Source: Hypholoma sublateritium FD-334 SS-4 (taxonomy: Eukaryota; Basidiomycota; Agaricomycetes; Agaricales; Strophariaceae). From it: a stretch of 64,000 bases of DNA. The stretch spans positions 946,484 to 1,010,483 of the forward strand of contig KN817520.1 in assembly GCA_000827495.1 (NCBI GenBank), read 5' to 3'. Both the position numbers and the translations under genes were made by a program. Under the pieces are notes generated by a model. The model ran no database searches. It saw only the letters and a list, made by a program, of their open reading frames with translations, and was not told where the DNA came from. Below are positions 63,731-64,000 of this stretch, piece by piece; the stretch's first letter is position 1; each line of letters starts with the position of its first letter.

Positions 63731-64000
63731 CTGAAGGACATAGATTCGTTCTGGTAGGGTAAAGTGACGCCTTGAATAGTTCTACTATTCAAACACACAC
63801 ACAAAACCTAACACAAAGCTAATCTGCTTTAAGTGCTTCTTTTAATGCGAGAGTNGGGGTTCTTTGGAAAAGTACTGAAGTACGTTCACTCAAAGTCAAC
63901 CGTATAGATTTGGTTGTATGGTGGTTTTTGTATTGTTTTGTTATCCGGGAACTAGCACGACGACTAGAGCACCAAGTGTGCTTTTCCTTATTTAGAGTCC

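Larger units (their letters stand above)
61798..64000. other. AT-rich, gene-free right end, about 2.2 kb, probably transposon-derived
   Basis: Beyond the RPS18 promoter (to about 62000) I find no exon-like frame. The stretch is AT-rich, has many TTTTCAGC-like runs (62930-62950, 63230-63260, 63405-63430), two hairpins sharing a GGCAGATAAC core and a pair of direct repeats. Two ambiguous bases (63170, 63855) hint at assembly trouble in repetitive sequence. No transposase or reverse-transcriptase frame is visible. Confidence 0.5.

Noticed and set aside
62000..64000. Search for reverse transcriptase, integrase, transposase or helitron Rep frames
   Set aside because: All frames are short and broken. 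The repeats suggest a mobile element, but no coding evidence supports naming a class.

Overview
The window looks like nuclear chromosomal DNA of a basidiomycete fungus, most likely an Agaricomycete. Nearly every gene is split by short introns of about 44-62 nt with GT..AG ends. Intergenic gaps are small and the genes are ordinary fungal housekeeping and metabolic genes. I rebuilt about 28 genes from spliced exons; for many of them I checked that exon lengths add up to a whole number of codons.

Layout. 0-5.5 kb: the 5' part of a large PH-domain regulator (minus, runs off the left edge), a possible tiny gene, and a flavin-reductase-like gene. 5.9-9.4 kb: an iron-ADH/maleylacetate-reductase-like enzyme and a mitochondrial cation-diffusion metal transporter. 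9.7-12.5 kb: phenylalanine ammonia-lyase. 13.9-20.7 kb: TFIIH subunit SSL1, a NIPA-type magnesium transporter, a small single-pass membrane protein with a PPxY motif, and a TCP11/SOK1 protein. 21.0-24.5 kb: a two-module amidohydrolase (CE9-like). 24.7-30.2 kb: two tandem metacaspase paralogues.

30.8-43.9 kb: a visibly GC-richer block holding a repeat-bearing coiled-coil protein, splicing factor SPP2, SET methyltransferase RKM4, a Yap-like bZIP, a Psr1-like phosphatase, mitochondrial ribosomal protein bL34m, alanyl-tRNA synthetase and most of RAD21. 45-61.8 kb: a PPR protein, APS kinase, a germinal-centre-type kinase, eIF2B-gamma, eIF3c, a membrane protein built from a duplicated module, a CLIP-170 homologue and ribosomal protein S18. 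62-64 kb: an AT-rich, gene-free stretch with perfect palindromes and direct repeats, probably transposon-derived.

The genes do not form one pathway. Translation is over-represented (ALA1, bL34m, eIF2B-gamma, eIF3c, RPS18), and four gene pairs start back-to-back with only about 46-97 bp between start codons. No clearly new multi-gene system is visible. The most interesting items are an internally duplicated membrane protein with a duplicated intron position, the metacaspase pair with a shared tail, two microexons, a GC-AG intron and a start-codon-only exon, a probable dual-start alanyl-tRNA synthetase, the sharp GC block, and the palindrome family at the right end.
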